Source of the DNA: JBBRHQ01 sp963738305
GTDB taxonomy: Bacteria; Actinomycetota; Thermoleophilia; Solirubrobacterales; 70-9
Length of the DNA stretch: 64,000 nt
Direction of reading: 5' to 3'
NCBI GenBank assembly: GCA_963738305.1
Contig: CAVTVU010000003.1
Coordinates: forward strand, 124,001 to 188,000
In this document: in pieces, positions 36,824-44,946 of the stretch
Layout of the letters: each line of letters opens with the position of its first letter
Position numbering within the stretch: position 1 is the stretch's first letter
The notes under the pieces: model-generated
The model's database searches: none
What the model saw: only the letters and a program-made list of their open reading frames with translations
What the model was told of the DNA's origin: nothing
Translations under genes and position numbers: made by a program

Positions 36824-38202
36824 TCGGTCGGGGTCTCCGGATCGGTGGCGGCTGCGGCGTCGATCAGGCCGGCTCCGTAGCCCGGGTCCCAGCCGGTCGG
36901 GCCGAGGTCGCGGGCGGTCGCCTTCAGCCTCCGGGCGACCTGCCATGGGGCGGGGTCGGGGCCGAGGATGCCGCTGGCGAGCACCATCGCCGCGACCCCG
37001 CTGACGTGGGCCGCGGCCATCGACGTGCCGACGTAGTTCCTCGGCAACCCGAAGGAAAGCGGGTTGCTCCTGCGCAGAGTGACCTGGAAGATCGGCCGCG
37101 AGCCGCGGGCGGCGCAACCGGGCGGGGGGCCGCCACCGCCGGGAGCTGCCAGGTCAATGTCGTGCCCGGTCAGCGAGTAGCTGCCGAGGCAGGCTCCCTC
37201 GGTCGTGCCGGCGACCCCGATCACCTTGGGCAGCGTGGCCGGCGCCGCGACGCAGGCCTCCGAGCCGCGGTTGCCTACGGAGGCGACCAGCACCGCGCCC
37301 TTACGGTGCGCGTAGCGGAGCGCCGCGGTGACCGGCTTGACTTTCGCGTGGCACGCGAAGTTGAAGCTCATGTTGATCACGTCGGCGTGGTGGCCGGCCG
37401 CGAAGCGGATCCCGCGGGCGATGTCGTCGGACTGGCCGCGGCCGTATCGGTTCAGCACCCGCACCGGGATCAGCGTCGCCTTCGAGGCGAGGCCGGTGAG
37501 GCCGATTCCGTTGTTGGTCCGCTCGCCGATCGTTCCGGCGATGTGGGTCCCGTGGCCGTTCTCGTCGAGGGCGATGGGGTCGTTCTTGACGAAGTCATAG
37601 CCCCTGGCGAACTGCTTGCGGGCGAAGTCGGGGCTGCGGCGGAACCGGGTCTTCCCGGAGCGGTAGGAGCGGTATGCGATGCCGGTGTCGAGGACCGCGA
37701 TTCGGACCCCGGCGGCTCCGCCATGGCCGGCGTTGCGCAGGTTGCGCCAGGCGCCAAGCGCGTCGATGCCGCCGCGCGACTGGGCCTCGGCCTTGACGGC
37801 CTGAGGATCGCAGAGCGAGCCGCAGGGGAGGAAGTTCCACTGCTTGCGCACCCAGCCGCCGCGCGGGCCATGCACGCCCGGGGAGGTGCCGGGGTCGTTG
37901 GGGAGGAAGGCGGAGGCCGTCGCGATGTAGTTGGGGACGGCGTAGTCGACGTGCGGATTGCGGCGCAGGGCGGCGCTGGCGGCGCCGACACCGAGGCCTT
38001 GGGGCAGCTCGACGGCCCGCCCGACGTTCTGGCCATCGAACTTGACCACGACCTGGCCGGGAGCGTAGGCGGGGGCCGCGTCAGCGCTGGCGCCGGCAGC
38101 CGGCGGCGCAGCGGACGGCGTTTCCGCGCTCGCCTGGGCCGGCAGGGCTGCGGGAGCAGCCGGCAGCATCAGCGCCGCGATCGTGATCAATAGTCGTCTC
38201 AT
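36820..38202 (-). CDS. Secreted S8 (subtilisin-like) serine peptidase
   Basis: 460 residues with signal peptide (MRRLLITIAALMLPAAPAALPAQA). A short inhibitor/propeptide-like part follows (APGQVVVKF...PHVDYAVPNYI). The catalytic triad is visible: Asp in AVLDTGIA, His in NGHGTHIAGTIGE, Ser in GTSMAAAHVSG. The Asn oxyanion region (VLVASVGNRGSEAC) has Gly-Asn as expected. Extracellular protease; the prodomain is presumably removed after export. It converges on the Usp gene. Confidence 0.9.
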   Translation of the reverse strand: MRRLLITIAALMLPAAPAALPAQASAETPSAAPPAAGASADAAPAYAPGQVVVKFDGQNVGRAVELPQGLGVGAASAALRRNPHVDYAVPNYIATASAFLPNDPGTSPGVHGPRGGWVRKQWNFLPCGSLCDPQAVKAEAQSRGGIDALGAWRNLRNAGHGGAAGVRIAVLDTGIAYRSYRSGKTRFRRSPDFARKQFARGYDFVKNDPIALDENGHGTHIAGTIGERTNNGIGLTGLASKATLIPVRVLNRYGRGQSDDIARGIRFAAGHHADVINMSFNFACHAKVKPVTAALRYAHRKGAVLVASVGNRGSEACVAAPATLPKVIGVAGTTEGACLGSYSLTGHDIDLAAPGGGGPPPGCAARGSRPIFQVTLRRSNPLSFGLPRNYVGTSMAAAHVSGVAAMVLASGILGPDPAPWQVARRLKATARDLGPTGWDPGYGAGLIDAAAATDPETPTD

Positions 38203-38321
38203 CTCGGGCTTGCCCCCAGGTCGAACCCTGCTCGCCGGACCGGCCAGGCTTCTTACCTAACACTCCGGTCGCGACGAAGTTGCCCGGCCGCCGCGTCTGC
38301 GAGGCGGCATAGTCTCGTGCC

Positions 38322-38795
38322 GTGGAAACGGCAAGCCAGGCTCCGCGGGTCCCCGACGAGGAGATGATGCGGCTTGCGATCGGCCAGGCGATCGAGGCCC
38401 AGCGCCAGGGCGACGTGCCGATCGGCGCGGTGATCGCCGCCGAGGGGCAGCCGATCGCCCTGGCCGGCAACGAGCGCGAGCTGCGCGGCGATGCCACCGC
38501 CCACGCCGAGCTGCTGGCGATCCGGGCCGCCTCGGAGGTGCTGGGAGGCTGGAGGCTGCCGCTTACGACCCTTTACGTGACGCTCGAGCCCTGCGCGATG
38601 TGCGCGGGGGCGATCGTGCTCGCTCGCGTGCCCGAGGTCGTCTTTGGCGCCTGGGACCCGAAGGCGGGTGCGGCGGGGAGCGTCCTGGACGTGCTGGGCG
38701 AGCCGGCGCTCAACCACCGCCCGGCGGTGACCGGTGGCGTCCTGGCGGAGGAGTGCGCGGGCCTGCTTCAGCGCTTCTTCGCCGACCGCCGCTGA
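38322..38795 (+). CDS. tadA: tRNA(adenine34) deaminase
   Basis: Converts A34 to inosine in tRNA-Arg(ACG). 157 residues from GTG 38322. The zinc-binding and proton-shuttle motifs are HAE (His61, Glu63) and PCAMC (Cys91, Cys94), at family spacing. Ends with LLQRFFADRR, typical of TadA. It sits just upstream of a tRNA-Ser gene in the same orientation. Confidence 0.92.
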   Translation: METASQAPRVPDEEMMRLAIGQAIEAQRQGDVPIGAVIAAEGQPIALAGNERELRGDATAHAELLAIRAASEVLGGWRLPLTTLYVTLEPCAMCAGAIVLARVPEVVFGAWDPKAGAAGSVLDVLGEPALNHRPAVTGGVLAEECAGLLQRFFADRR

Positions 38796-38879
38796 CAAGC
38801 AAACGTGTCAAGGGTCGCGTCCGGCCCTCTGATTGGCCGGAAGCGACCCACGCATTCGGCGGCTACGCTTGAGGCGCCC

Positions 38880-38968
38880 GGAGAGGTGTCCGAGTGGCTT
38901 AAGGAGCGCGACTGGAAATCGCGTGGGCGGAATCTTCTGCCTCGTGGGTTCGAATCCCACCCTCTCCG
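38880..38968 (+). tRNA. tRNA-Ser (anticodon GGA)
   Basis: 89-nt class II tRNA. Acceptor GGAGAGG pairs with CCTCTCC, discriminator G. The anticodon loop CTGGAAA gives GGA, a long variable arm follows, and the T-loop is GGTTCGAATCC. CCA is not encoded. Intact by inspection. Confidence 0.95.
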
Positions 38969-38971
38969 CTC

Positions 38972-38994
38972 CTGCCGGGTCCTCAGCCCGGCAG
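38972..38994 (+). terminator. Hairpin after tRNA-Ser(GGA)
   Basis: CTGCCGGG (38972-38979), loop TCCTCAG, CCCGGCAG (38987-38994): a perfect 8-bp stem 3 bp past the tRNA. There is no T-run, which is usual in high-GC actinobacteria. Confidence 0.6.
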
Positions 38995-39105
38995 AGCCGG
39001 CCGGGCAGCCCTGGGCAAGCCCCTGGGCGGGCGTTGTCGCTTAGGCGCGGGAGATGACCCAAATAGGCCATCTCACGGGCGCTTCGGGCCGCCACCATCT
39101 CCACC

Positions 39106-40053
39106 ATGCCCCAACCGTCGCGTCTCGATCCCGCTATGCGGGAGCTAAACGCGACAGTTCGGGTGAGCCGGCTCGCTGAGAGGCAGGACGGGGTGGTATC
39201 GAAGGGTCAGCTCGAGAGATGCGGCGTGAGTCGGAGCGGGATCACTCGCTGGATCCGTCAATCCAGGCTCCACCGCATTCACCCGGCCGTCTACGCCGTC
39301 GGGCATTGCTCTGTGTCTGACCGCGATCGCCTCTTCGCTGCCCTTCTGTACGCCTGTCCAAGCAATTCGCCGGACGCGCCGGATCCGCTCGTTGCGCTAA
39401 GCCACCTGACGGCCGCGGTCTGGTGGGGCCTAGCAAGCGATCCGAGCGGTCCGATCGAGGTCAGCGCTCGTGGGCGCGCCAGGACAATCCCCGGCGTCCG
39501 CGTCCATCACCCTCGCCGGCTCAATGCCGTCCACCACCGCGGCTTGCCCGTGACCACGGTCGCCCGGACCCTCCTAGACGTCGCCCCCCACCTGCCGTTC
39601 CACCGTCTGCGCCGCCTGGTCGCCGAGGCCGACTACCAGCAACGCCTCGACCCGGCGAGGGTCGGAGCCCAACTTGGCCAGGGCCGGCACGGCAGTGCGG
39701 CACTCCGCCGAGCCCTCACTACCCACCTCCCGCGCCTCGCCCGAACCCTCAGCGCCCTCGAGGAGCGCTTCCTCTCCCTGTGCGAGGCCCACGCCATCCC
39801 GCTGCCCGAGGTCAATGTCACCGTCGCCGGCCTAATGGTCGACGCTCTCTGGCGCCGGCAGCGTGTCATCGTCGAGCTCGACGGCGCCCGGGCCCACGCC
39901 ACGGCGGCGGCGATGCAGCGGGATCGCGACCGGGACCTCACCCTCAGGACCGCCGGCTACGAAGTCCGCCGCTACACCTGGCAACAGGTAACCGAACAGT
40001 CGGAGGCCGTCGCCGCCGACCTGCACCATGCCCTTGCCGTAGCGATCATCTAG
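39106..40053 (+). CDS. AbiEi-antitoxin-like N-domain plus DUF559 (PD-(D/E)XK-like) protein
   Basis: 315 residues from ATG 39106 (ATG 39136 also possible). The N-terminus (VSRLAERQDGVVSKGQLERCGVSRSGITRWI) matches the winged-helix AbiEi antitoxin domain. The C-terminus (VDALWRRQRVIVELDGARAH...YEVRRYTWQQV) matches DUF559/VSR-like nuclease fold, with Asp, Glu-x-Asp and an Arg/Trp end. Very common in actinobacteria, where function is unproven. It lies exactly between tRNA-Ser(GGA) and tRNA-Ser(CGA). Confidence 0.75.
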   Translation: MPQPSRLDPAMRELNATVRVSRLAERQDGVVSKGQLERCGVSRSGITRWIRQSRLHRIHPAVYAVGHCSVSDRDRLFAALLYACPSNSPDAPDPLVALSHLTAAVWWGLASDPSGPIEVSARGRARTIPGVRVHHPRRLNAVHHRGLPVTTVARTLLDVAPHLPFHRLRRLVAEADYQQRLDPARVGAQLGQGRHGSAALRRALTTHLPRLARTLSALEERFLSLCEAHAIPLPEVNVTVAGLMVDALWRRQRVIVELDGARAHATAAAMQRDRDRDLTLRTAGYEVRRYTWQQVTEQSEAVAADLHHALAVAII

Positions 40054-40071
40054 CCTCTCCCGCGACTCCCC

Positions 40072-40160
40072 GGAGGGGTGCCGGAGTGGTTGAACGGGGC
40101 GGTCTCGAAAACCGTTGTGGGCCTTCGGGTCTACCGTGGGTTCGAATCCCACCCCCTCCG
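40072..40160 (+). tRNA. tRNA-Ser (anticodon CGA), integration target
   Basis: 89 nt. Acceptor GGAGGGG pairs with CCCCTCC, discriminator G; loop CTCGAAA gives anticodon CGA; long variable arm; T-loop GGTTCGAATCC. Its last 66 nt plus two flanking bases recur exactly at 43031-43098. Parts recur again at 50555-50620, near 58.0 kb and near 60.1 kb. A truncated integrase follows directly downstream. Confidence 0.95.
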
Positions 40161-40162
40161 CT
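40095..40162 (+). repeat. att core copy 1 (within tRNA-Ser CGA)
   Basis: The 68-bp block starts just before the anticodon stem and ends just after the tRNA. It is identical to 43031-43098. This is the extent expected of an attachment core for a tyrosine integrase that recombines at the anticodon loop. Confidence 0.8.
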
Positions 40163-40239
40163 TTGTAGAGCCGAAAACCGGACGTTGGACAGCGAGCGAT
40201 CGCTGCAGGCCATCGGCGCCGCACCGCGTCCGGGGTCGA

Positions 40240-40501
40240 GATCTCGCTCCGCAAGGCCCAGGGCCTCGCTGATCCGAAGCCCCGCGCGCCACAGGACGAC
40301 GATCAGCCCTCGCATTCGGGCCCCGTGGACCCCCGGTCCGGCCGCGCGCATGACCGCGACGATCTCCTCTACCCGCGGCGGGTCGGCCGGGTAGCGGATC
40401 CCCTTGTTTCGGGGTGGGCGTCCTGCGTGGTACCCGGGCATCGTGGCCGGTGAGCGCGGCCGGCCGGCGGCGTCGAGCAGGCGTGCTTCGGTGACGAGCA
40501 T
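40240..40501 (-). pseudogene. Tyrosine recombinase/integrase, N-terminal fragment
   Basis: From ATG 40501 the protein reads LLDAAGRPRSPATMPGYHAGRPPRNKG, then YPADPPRVEEIVAVM. It continues into the start of a catalytic domain: RGLIVVLWRAGLRISEALGLAERDLDPGRGA. The block WRAGLRISEAL is the box I Arg region of XerCD-type recombinases. Homology stops at about 40240; box II (HxxR) and the Tyr are missing. It lies next to tRNA-Ser(CGA), pointing at it, as integrases at tRNA sites usually do. Confidence 0.7.
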
Positions 40502-40899
40502 GGGTCCTCCGTTCGCTGCGGCGTTCCCCGTCGGGAGCGCCTGACAAAACGGTCCACTCCGTCACCTCGCCCCTGCCTTCGATGCCCAGCACATCCTCTG
40601 GAGGTCCGCAATCAACTCGATCATTCGTTCTCCGATCGCTTGCTTTGGGTGGCAACGTTATCCGCGTGGCCCCTGCGCAGCTCGGACCGCCGCTCGGCCC
40701 CGGGCCCAGCGGCTGCCCGCGCGGAAGCGTTGACCGCGGGCGCGGCGCGCTGATCTCACCTATGGCCGGCACACGTTTCGAACTTCGCCTTGTGGTGCGA
40801 CTTGGGGGTGACCGAATTCCTGTCACCGTAGGCAATGCCGTACTCGGCCTGGCTCGAGTCGTTGCCCTGATGGTTGATCACACGAGGGCGGAAGGTCGG
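40502..40899. other. Region without recognised gene
   Basis: About 400 bases upstream of the integrase fragment and downstream of the propeller lipoprotein gene. Open frames here lack family features and have mixed third-position use. I see no RNA gene or repeat. Confidence 0.5.
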
Positions 40900-41931
40900 T
40901 CACTCCACGGATACCCACACGGAGCCGCCGAGGTAGCCGATGTCCGTCGGTCCGGTGTCCCTCTCGAAGTTCCCGAGGGCGACGGACATGCTGAGCTGAT
41001 TGGTGGATGGGTCGATTGCCAAAAGGCCGGTCTCGGTCGTAACCCAAACCAAGCCACCGCCGAAGCTGGTACCTCGGAGACGCCCGCCGACAACGATCTT
41101 TGCCATGACTTTCAGTGTCTCGGGGTCGATCCGCCAAACCTCGCCGCTTGCGTCGCCGAGCCAGAGTGATCCGGCCCCGGCTGCGAGGGCAAGCGGCAGA
41201 GGACCGGCCGGGACCTCGGCCGTCTCGCCCGATCGCTGATCGATCCGGGTAACGCTGCGCTCTCCCAATGCGGTGATCCATACGTAGCGATCATCGACAA
41301 GAGGTGGCAGGACGTCGTGGCCAAGTGGGAACCTTCTGATCACCGTCCCTGTGTTGGGGTCAAGGCGCCAAAGGCTGTGCGGCTCGCTGGGCTCACCGAC
41401 CCGAGGGACAGTGAGCCAAACCGTTTTCGGCCCGATGCCCAGGAATCCCGCGTCCCGCAGAGCGAACAGCGGCTTCGGCCCGAGGGCGAAGGAGTTCTCC
41501 GTCTGCCCGGTCGCGCCGTCGAGTCGCGACACCACGTTTCCGTCGCGGGCGAGCCAGAGATCGCGATTGTCCGACGCAATGCCGACCACCACCCCTCGGC
41601 GGACGGTCCTCGCCTCGTTCGACGACGGCTCGACCCGAGAGAGGGTGCCGTCACCCAGATTGAGGGTCCAGATCCGGCCCGACGCCACCGCTAGGAGCAA
41701 AGGGTCAGGACCGACGGGCACCACCGCCTCCACAGCACCGGTTTCCGCGTCCACCCGCACCACCGTCGCATGCTCAACCACATGATCGCGGCTCGCGCTC
41801 ACTTTCGTGATCGTTTCCTGACCGCCGCTCGAGTTGCGGTCAATGGTGCTCTCGCCGGAGCCTCCGCAGGCGGAAATGAAGCCTATGAGGCAGACAACTG
41901 CCACTAGCCTCCAGACGATCCACGGCCGCAT
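40900..41931 (-). CDS. Lipoprotein with YncE-like beta-propeller
   Basis: 343 residues from ATG 41931. Signal and lipobox (WRLVAVVCLIGFISACGG) put it on the outer face of the membrane. The rest is a set of repeats such as VRVDAETGAVEAVVPVGPDPLLLAVASGRIWTLN and VWRIDPETLKVMAKIVVGG, the blade pattern of YncE/SMP-30-like propellers. Codon choice is less GC-biased than in the core genome, consistent with acquisition. It lies between att copies 1 and 2. Function unknown. Confidence 0.75.
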   Translation of the reverse strand: MRPWIVWRLVAVVCLIGFISACGGSGESTIDRNSSGGQETITKVSASRDHVVEHATVVRVDAETGAVEAVVPVGPDPLLLAVASGRIWTLNLGDGTLSRVEPSSNEARTVRRGVVVGIASDNRDLWLARDGNVVSRLDGATGQTENSFALGPKPLFALRDAGFLGIGPKTVWLTVPRVGEPSEPHSLWRLDPNTGTVIRRFPLGHDVLPPLVDDRYVWITALGERSVTRIDQRSGETAEVPAGPLPLALAAGAGSLWLGDASGEVWRIDPETLKVMAKIVVGGRLRGTSFGGGLVWVTTETGLLAIDPSTNQLSMSVALGNFERDTGPTDIGYLGGSVWVSVE

Positions 41932-42292
41932 GCGGTAGAGCGCCGCCACACGGCAAGTTTGTCACCCTGAACCACTGCTCGAAGAGGATTCCGGTCATTT
42001 ATCAGAGGAGAACGACTTCCTCGGCCTCGGCAGCGCCATCAGCAGCCGGACGTGACCACCTGCTGGTCGCCAATCCGGCCCGAATTGTGCGACGGGTTCG
42101 AACCAGCGACCGCCGGTTCCCAAGATTGTCCGTCGTCAACGAGTTAGATCCACGGCTGGCACCACTGGCGAAGGTGGGGCCAGTTCAGGCCCAGGATTGC
42201 CCGCCTGCGCTCCTCGGGCAGACAACGCTGGCGCGTCGTGGCGCGCGACCTTCGCCGAGGACTGCTACGAGAATGCCAAGCCACCTGCTGGG
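41932..42292. other. Intergenic stretch, no gene seen
   Basis: About 360 bases between the lipoprotein start and the toxin-antitoxin promoter. A stretch at 42087-42130 resembles, in reverse, a decayed tRNA 3' part (GGTTCGAAC loop), but its stems pair poorly. Nothing else stands out. Confidence 0.4.
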
Positions 42293-42321
42293 TTGCAGAC
42301 GTAGACGCCAACGTCTACAAT
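42293..42321 (+). promoter_or_regulatory. Promoter/operator of toxin-antitoxin copy 1
   Basis: -35 TTGCAG (42293-42298), 17-bp spacer, -10 TACAAT (42316-42321). The start codon is 7 bp after the -10, so the mRNA is probably leaderless. A palindrome GTAGACG-CCAA-CGTCTAC (42301-42318) overlaps the spacer and -10, the right place for antitoxin autorepression. Confidence 0.7.
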
Positions 42322-42328
42322 TCCGTCG

Positions 42329-42577
42329 ATGGATACGACGACGGTCAGAGTTCGGGTCAGCACACGCGATGCGCTCGCGCGCCTATCTGGGCGGCGCGGG
42401 GTAAGCACGGCTGAGTTGCTCGCCGAGCTGGTGGAGCGCCAAGAGCAGGACGAGATCCTCGAGCAGATGAATGCCTCCTTCGCCCGTCAGCGGAGCAACC
42501 CTGATGCCTGGGCGGCGGAAGAAGCCGAGCGCGAGACCTGGGAGGCGACCCTCATCGACGGCCTGGCCGAGCTTTGA
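42329..42577 (+). CDS. MazE-like ribbon-helix-helix antitoxin, copy 1
   Basis: 82 residues. The N-terminus TTVRVRVSTRDALARLSGRRGVSTAELLAELV has the strand-helix-helix pattern of an RHH DNA-binding domain. The acidic, Trp-containing C-terminus (WAAEEAERETWEATLIDGLAEL) should wrap and block the toxin. The 4-bp overlap with the toxin gene is typical of type II modules. It likely represses its own promoter through the palindrome just upstream. Residue 58 is Pro here and Ser in copy 2. Confidence 0.85.
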   Translation: MDTTTVRVRVSTRDALARLSGRRGVSTAELLAELVERQEQDEILEQMNASFARQRSNPDAWAAEEAERETWEATLIDGLAEL

Positions 42578-42915
42578 CCGAGGCGGGTCAGGGCGAGGTT
42601 TGGTTTTGCGAGCTTGATCCCACCCGTGGGCACGAACAGGCTGGCCGCCGCCCCGTCGCGGTGATCTCCGTCGACCAGCTCGGGACCGGGCCGAGCGGAC
42701 TCGCAATCGTCGTGCCGCTGACGACGACGCCGCAGGACAACCCCATCCGTCCGCGGATCGATCCGCCCGAAGGCGGCCTTCGCGAGCCAAGCTGGGCTTT
42801 GCCGGACATGGTTCGGTCGGTGGATCGCTCCCGGCTGGTGGACAGATGGGGAAGGCTGCCGCCGGCCACGGTCGACCAGATCGCCGCAAGGGTTCGGCTG
42901 CTGATCCGTACCTGA
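42574..42915 (+). CDS. MazF/PemK-family mRNA endonuclease toxin, copy 1
   Basis: 113 residues. GEVWFCELDPTRGHEQAGRRPVAVIS is the family's N-terminal signature (beta1-beta2 with conserved Arg). It is followed by LAIVVPLTTTP and a C-terminal PDMVRSVDRSRLVDRWG helix region. Cleaves RNA at short sequences when freed from antitoxin; specificity cannot be read from sequence. Predicted protein identical to copy 2. Confidence 0.9.
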   Translation: MTEAGQGEVWFCELDPTRGHEQAGRRPVAVISVDQLGTGPSGLAIVVPLTTTPQDNPIRPRIDPPEGGLREPSWALPDMVRSVDRSRLVDRWGRLPPATVDQIAARVRLLIRT

Positions 42916-42939
42916 GGCGGACCCGGCGCTCCGGCACAC

Positions 42940-42957
42940 TGGAGGCTGGATGCTGTT
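42940..42957 (+). repeat. Short repeat shared with 52782-52799
   Basis: TGGAGGCTGGATGCTGTT occurs here and at 52782-52799, each preceded about 18-20 bp earlier by CCCGGCGCTCC. It marks the left border of the att flank repeat in this copy. Confidence 0.75.
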
Positions 42958-43030
42958 GCTCGAAAACTGGCGCAATTCGAGGCGCGCGAGAATTCGGAAG
43001 ATGGCGGTTTGCAGGGATAAAGGGTGAGTC
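42956..43030 (+). repeat. att flank repeat, copy 1
   Basis: Begins TTGCTCGAAAACTGGCGCAA and ends with a TTTGCAGGGATAAAGGGTG block. Related to 50480-50554 (TTGCTCGAACACTGGCGCAA ... TTTGCAGGGAGAAAGCGTG) and, in part, to 58765-58780, 60052-60102 and 61498-61522. It lies immediately before att copy 2 and is not part of the native tRNA 5' half, so it is probably the distal end of an integrative element. Confidence 0.7.
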
Positions 43031-43098
43031 CGGGGCGGTCTCGAAAACCGTTGTGGGCCTTCGGGTCTACCGTGGGTTCGAATCCCACCCCCTCCGCT
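43031..43098 (+). repeat. att core copy 2: exact 3' tRNA-Ser(CGA) fragment
   Basis: Identical over 68 bp to 40095-40162, including anticodon loop, variable arm and acceptor 3' strand. No 5' tRNA half precedes it, so it is not a functional tRNA. It brackets a ~2.9-kb segment with the integrase fragment, propeller lipoprotein and toxin-antitoxin copy 1. Confidence 0.9.
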
Positions 43099-43109
43099 GA
43101 CTGGTGACG

Positions 43110-43135
43110 AAAGGCCCCGCAAAAGCCGGGCCTTT
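43110..43135 (+). terminator. Rho-independent-type terminator after att copy 2
   Basis: AAAGGCCC stem pairs with GGGCCTTT, followed by CT. It lies 12 bp past the tRNA fragment and is probably the original terminator of a tRNA-Ser gene carried along with the fragment. Confidence 0.65.
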
Positions 43136-43149
43136 CTGCGCCGATATTG

Positions 43150-44112
43150 GGTGTGCTCCGACTGTGCACGCCTGACGATCCTCGACGACTACCTGCGCGA
43201 GATCCGCCCGATCATCTGCCCCAAGCGCACCTACCAGCGCACCGTCTACCGCCCCGGCGAGCTGCTGCAGTTCGACCTCTGGGAGCCGCGGGCAGAGATC
43301 CCGGTCGGCCACGGCCAGACCCGCCGCGGCTGGGTGGTGACCTGCGAGCTGGGGTGGTCTCGCGCCGCCGCCGGCACCCTGGTCTTCTCAAAGCAGCTTC
43401 GAGGACCTGGCTCACGGCATGAGCGCCTGCCTGGCAAAGCTCGGCGCCCTGCCCGAGCGCCTCGTCTGGGACCGCGAGGGGGCGATCCACGCGACCAAGG
43501 GGCGACCGACCGACGACTTCGCCGCCTTCTGCGGTCAGCTCGCGGTCGGCTGGCTGATCCTGGGGCCCGGCGACCCCGAGGGCAAGGGGGCGCTGGAGCG
43601 CAGCCACCGCTTCATGCGCTCCAACTTCGAGTCGGCCAGGGTCTTTGCCGACCACCTCGACTACCAAGACCAGCTCGACCGCTGGTTTGCTGAGCGCGCC
43701 AACCCGCGCTTTCACCGCGGCATCCGCGCGGTGCCCGCCGAGCGCCTGGCGCAGGAGCTCGACCAGATGCGGCCCCTGCCCGACGGCGATGCCGGCGACC
43801 GAGCGCCGCTACGTGATCCGGGTGCCCCAGCAGCCCTACCTGCGCTTCGATACCAACGACTACTCGCTGGATCCCCGCTTTGCCGGGCGCCGGGTCGAGG
43901 TCAGGGCCTCCCAGCGCCGGATCATCGCCACCGCCCTCGATAGCGGCGAGATCGCCGCCCGCCACCGCCGCGCCTTCGCCAAGCACCTGACGCTCACCGA
44001 CCCCGCCCACCAGGCGGCGCTCGATCGGCTGCGCGGGCGCCGCCGCCGCGCCCCGCAGCTCGAGGTCGAGGCCCGGCCCCTGGACCGCTACGACGCCCTG
44101 ATCGGCGCATGA
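43150..44112 (+). pseudogene. IS21-family transposase IstA, truncated and frameshifted
   Basis: Pieces in three frames spell an IstA from its middle to its end. The first reads LREIRPIICPKRTYQRTVYRPGELLQFDLWEPR (start of the DDE domain, first Asp in FDLW). Next come RLVWDREGAI (second Asp) and GDPEGKGALERSHRFMRSNF (Glu). The C-terminus reads YSLDPRFAGRRVEVRASQRRI. The N-terminal helix-turn-helix half is missing; the gene begins ~50 bp after the tRNA fragment and terminator. Two or more frameshifts. Non-functional by itself. Confidence 0.8.
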
Positions 44113-44805
44113 GCGCCAAGACCTCCGAGCTATCGCACCTGTTTCGGGCCTGAAGGCCCCGGCCGCCGCGGGCGCGCTCCCAAGCTCGCGGATCGGGCCC
44201 GCGAGGAGGAGCTGGTCGTTCGAGCGCTTTCTGGAGGCAGTGCTCTCGACCGAGGTCGGCGCCCGGGAGTCCCACGGCGGCGAGGCCCGGATCAAGGCGG
44301 CGCGCTTCCCGGCCCGAAAGACCCTCGAGGAGTTCGACTTCACCTTCCAGCGCTCGGTCAAAAAGCAGGTGATCGAGCACCTCGGCCAACTCGACTTTCT
44401 GCATGGCCGCGAGAACGTCGTCCTCCTCGGCCCCCCGGGAACCGGCAAGACCCACCTTGCGATCGCGCTCGGGATCAGGGCCGCCCTGGCCGGGCAGCGG
44501 GTCCAGTTCGCAACCGCGACCGAGTGGGTCGCTCGGCTCGGCGAGGCAAAGCGCCAGGGCGAGCTCGAAGACGAGCTCACCCGCCTCTCGCGAATCCCGC
44601 TGCTGATCGTCGACGAGGTTGGATACATCCCCTTCGACCCCGAGGCGGCGAACCTGATGTTCAGTCTCGTCTCGGCGCGCTATGAGCGCGCCAGCCTGAT
44701 CGTCACCTCCAACAAGGCCTTCTCGGCCTGGGGGGAGATCTTCGGCGACGACGTGGTCGCCGCGGCGATGATCGACCGCCTCGTTCACCACGCCGAGATC
44801 CTTTG
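44109..44805 (+). pseudogene. IS21-family helper ATPase IstB, frameshifted and 3'-truncated
   Basis: Starts MSAKTSELSHLFRA at ATG 44109, then loses frame at a C-run. It resumes as RFLEAVLSTEVGARESHGGEARI and stays open through Walker A GPPGTGKTH and Walker B LLIVDEVGYIPFDPEA. Homology ends at MIDRLVHHAEI (~44800), after which foreign sequence follows, so the last ~25 residues are missing. With the IstA remnant it forms one decayed IS21 element. Confidence 0.82.
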
Positions 44806-44946
44806 CACGCCCTCAATGTCGCGGCGCGCGAGCTCCGAATGGGCGTATTCGGCCACCGGTCGCCAAACCTCCCGATCGCACGTCGATCGCATTCGCTCCG
44901 GCGAGGACTTCCAATCCGAGCCGACCAGAGCTAGATGTTGTGGGCG

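Larger units (their letters stand above)
42312..42924 (+). repeat. 613-bp duplicated toxin-antitoxin block, copy 1
   Basis: Matches 58121-58733 with a constant offset of 15,809 bp. By eye I find one mismatch (C/T in AACCCTG versus AACTCTG, giving Pro or Ser in the antitoxin). Identity begins inside the operator palindrome and ends 9 bp after the toxin stop. Confidence 0.9.

Noticed and set aside
39048..39072. GAGATG...CATCTC inverted repeat upstream of the DUF559 gene
   Set aside because: Only 6 bp of perfect pairing around a 12-nt loop; too weak to call an operator or terminator.
40078..40272. Small plus-strand proteins reading SKTVVGLRVYRGFESHPL (also near 43 and 50.5 kb)
   Set aside because: They are translations of the tRNA-Ser gene and its fragments, a common artefact in databases, not proteins.
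42087..42130. Possible reverse-strand tRNA 3' half
   Set aside because: It has a GGTTCGAAC loop, but the T-stem pairs poorly and no acceptor or 5' half is evident; listed only as part of a gene-less stretch.
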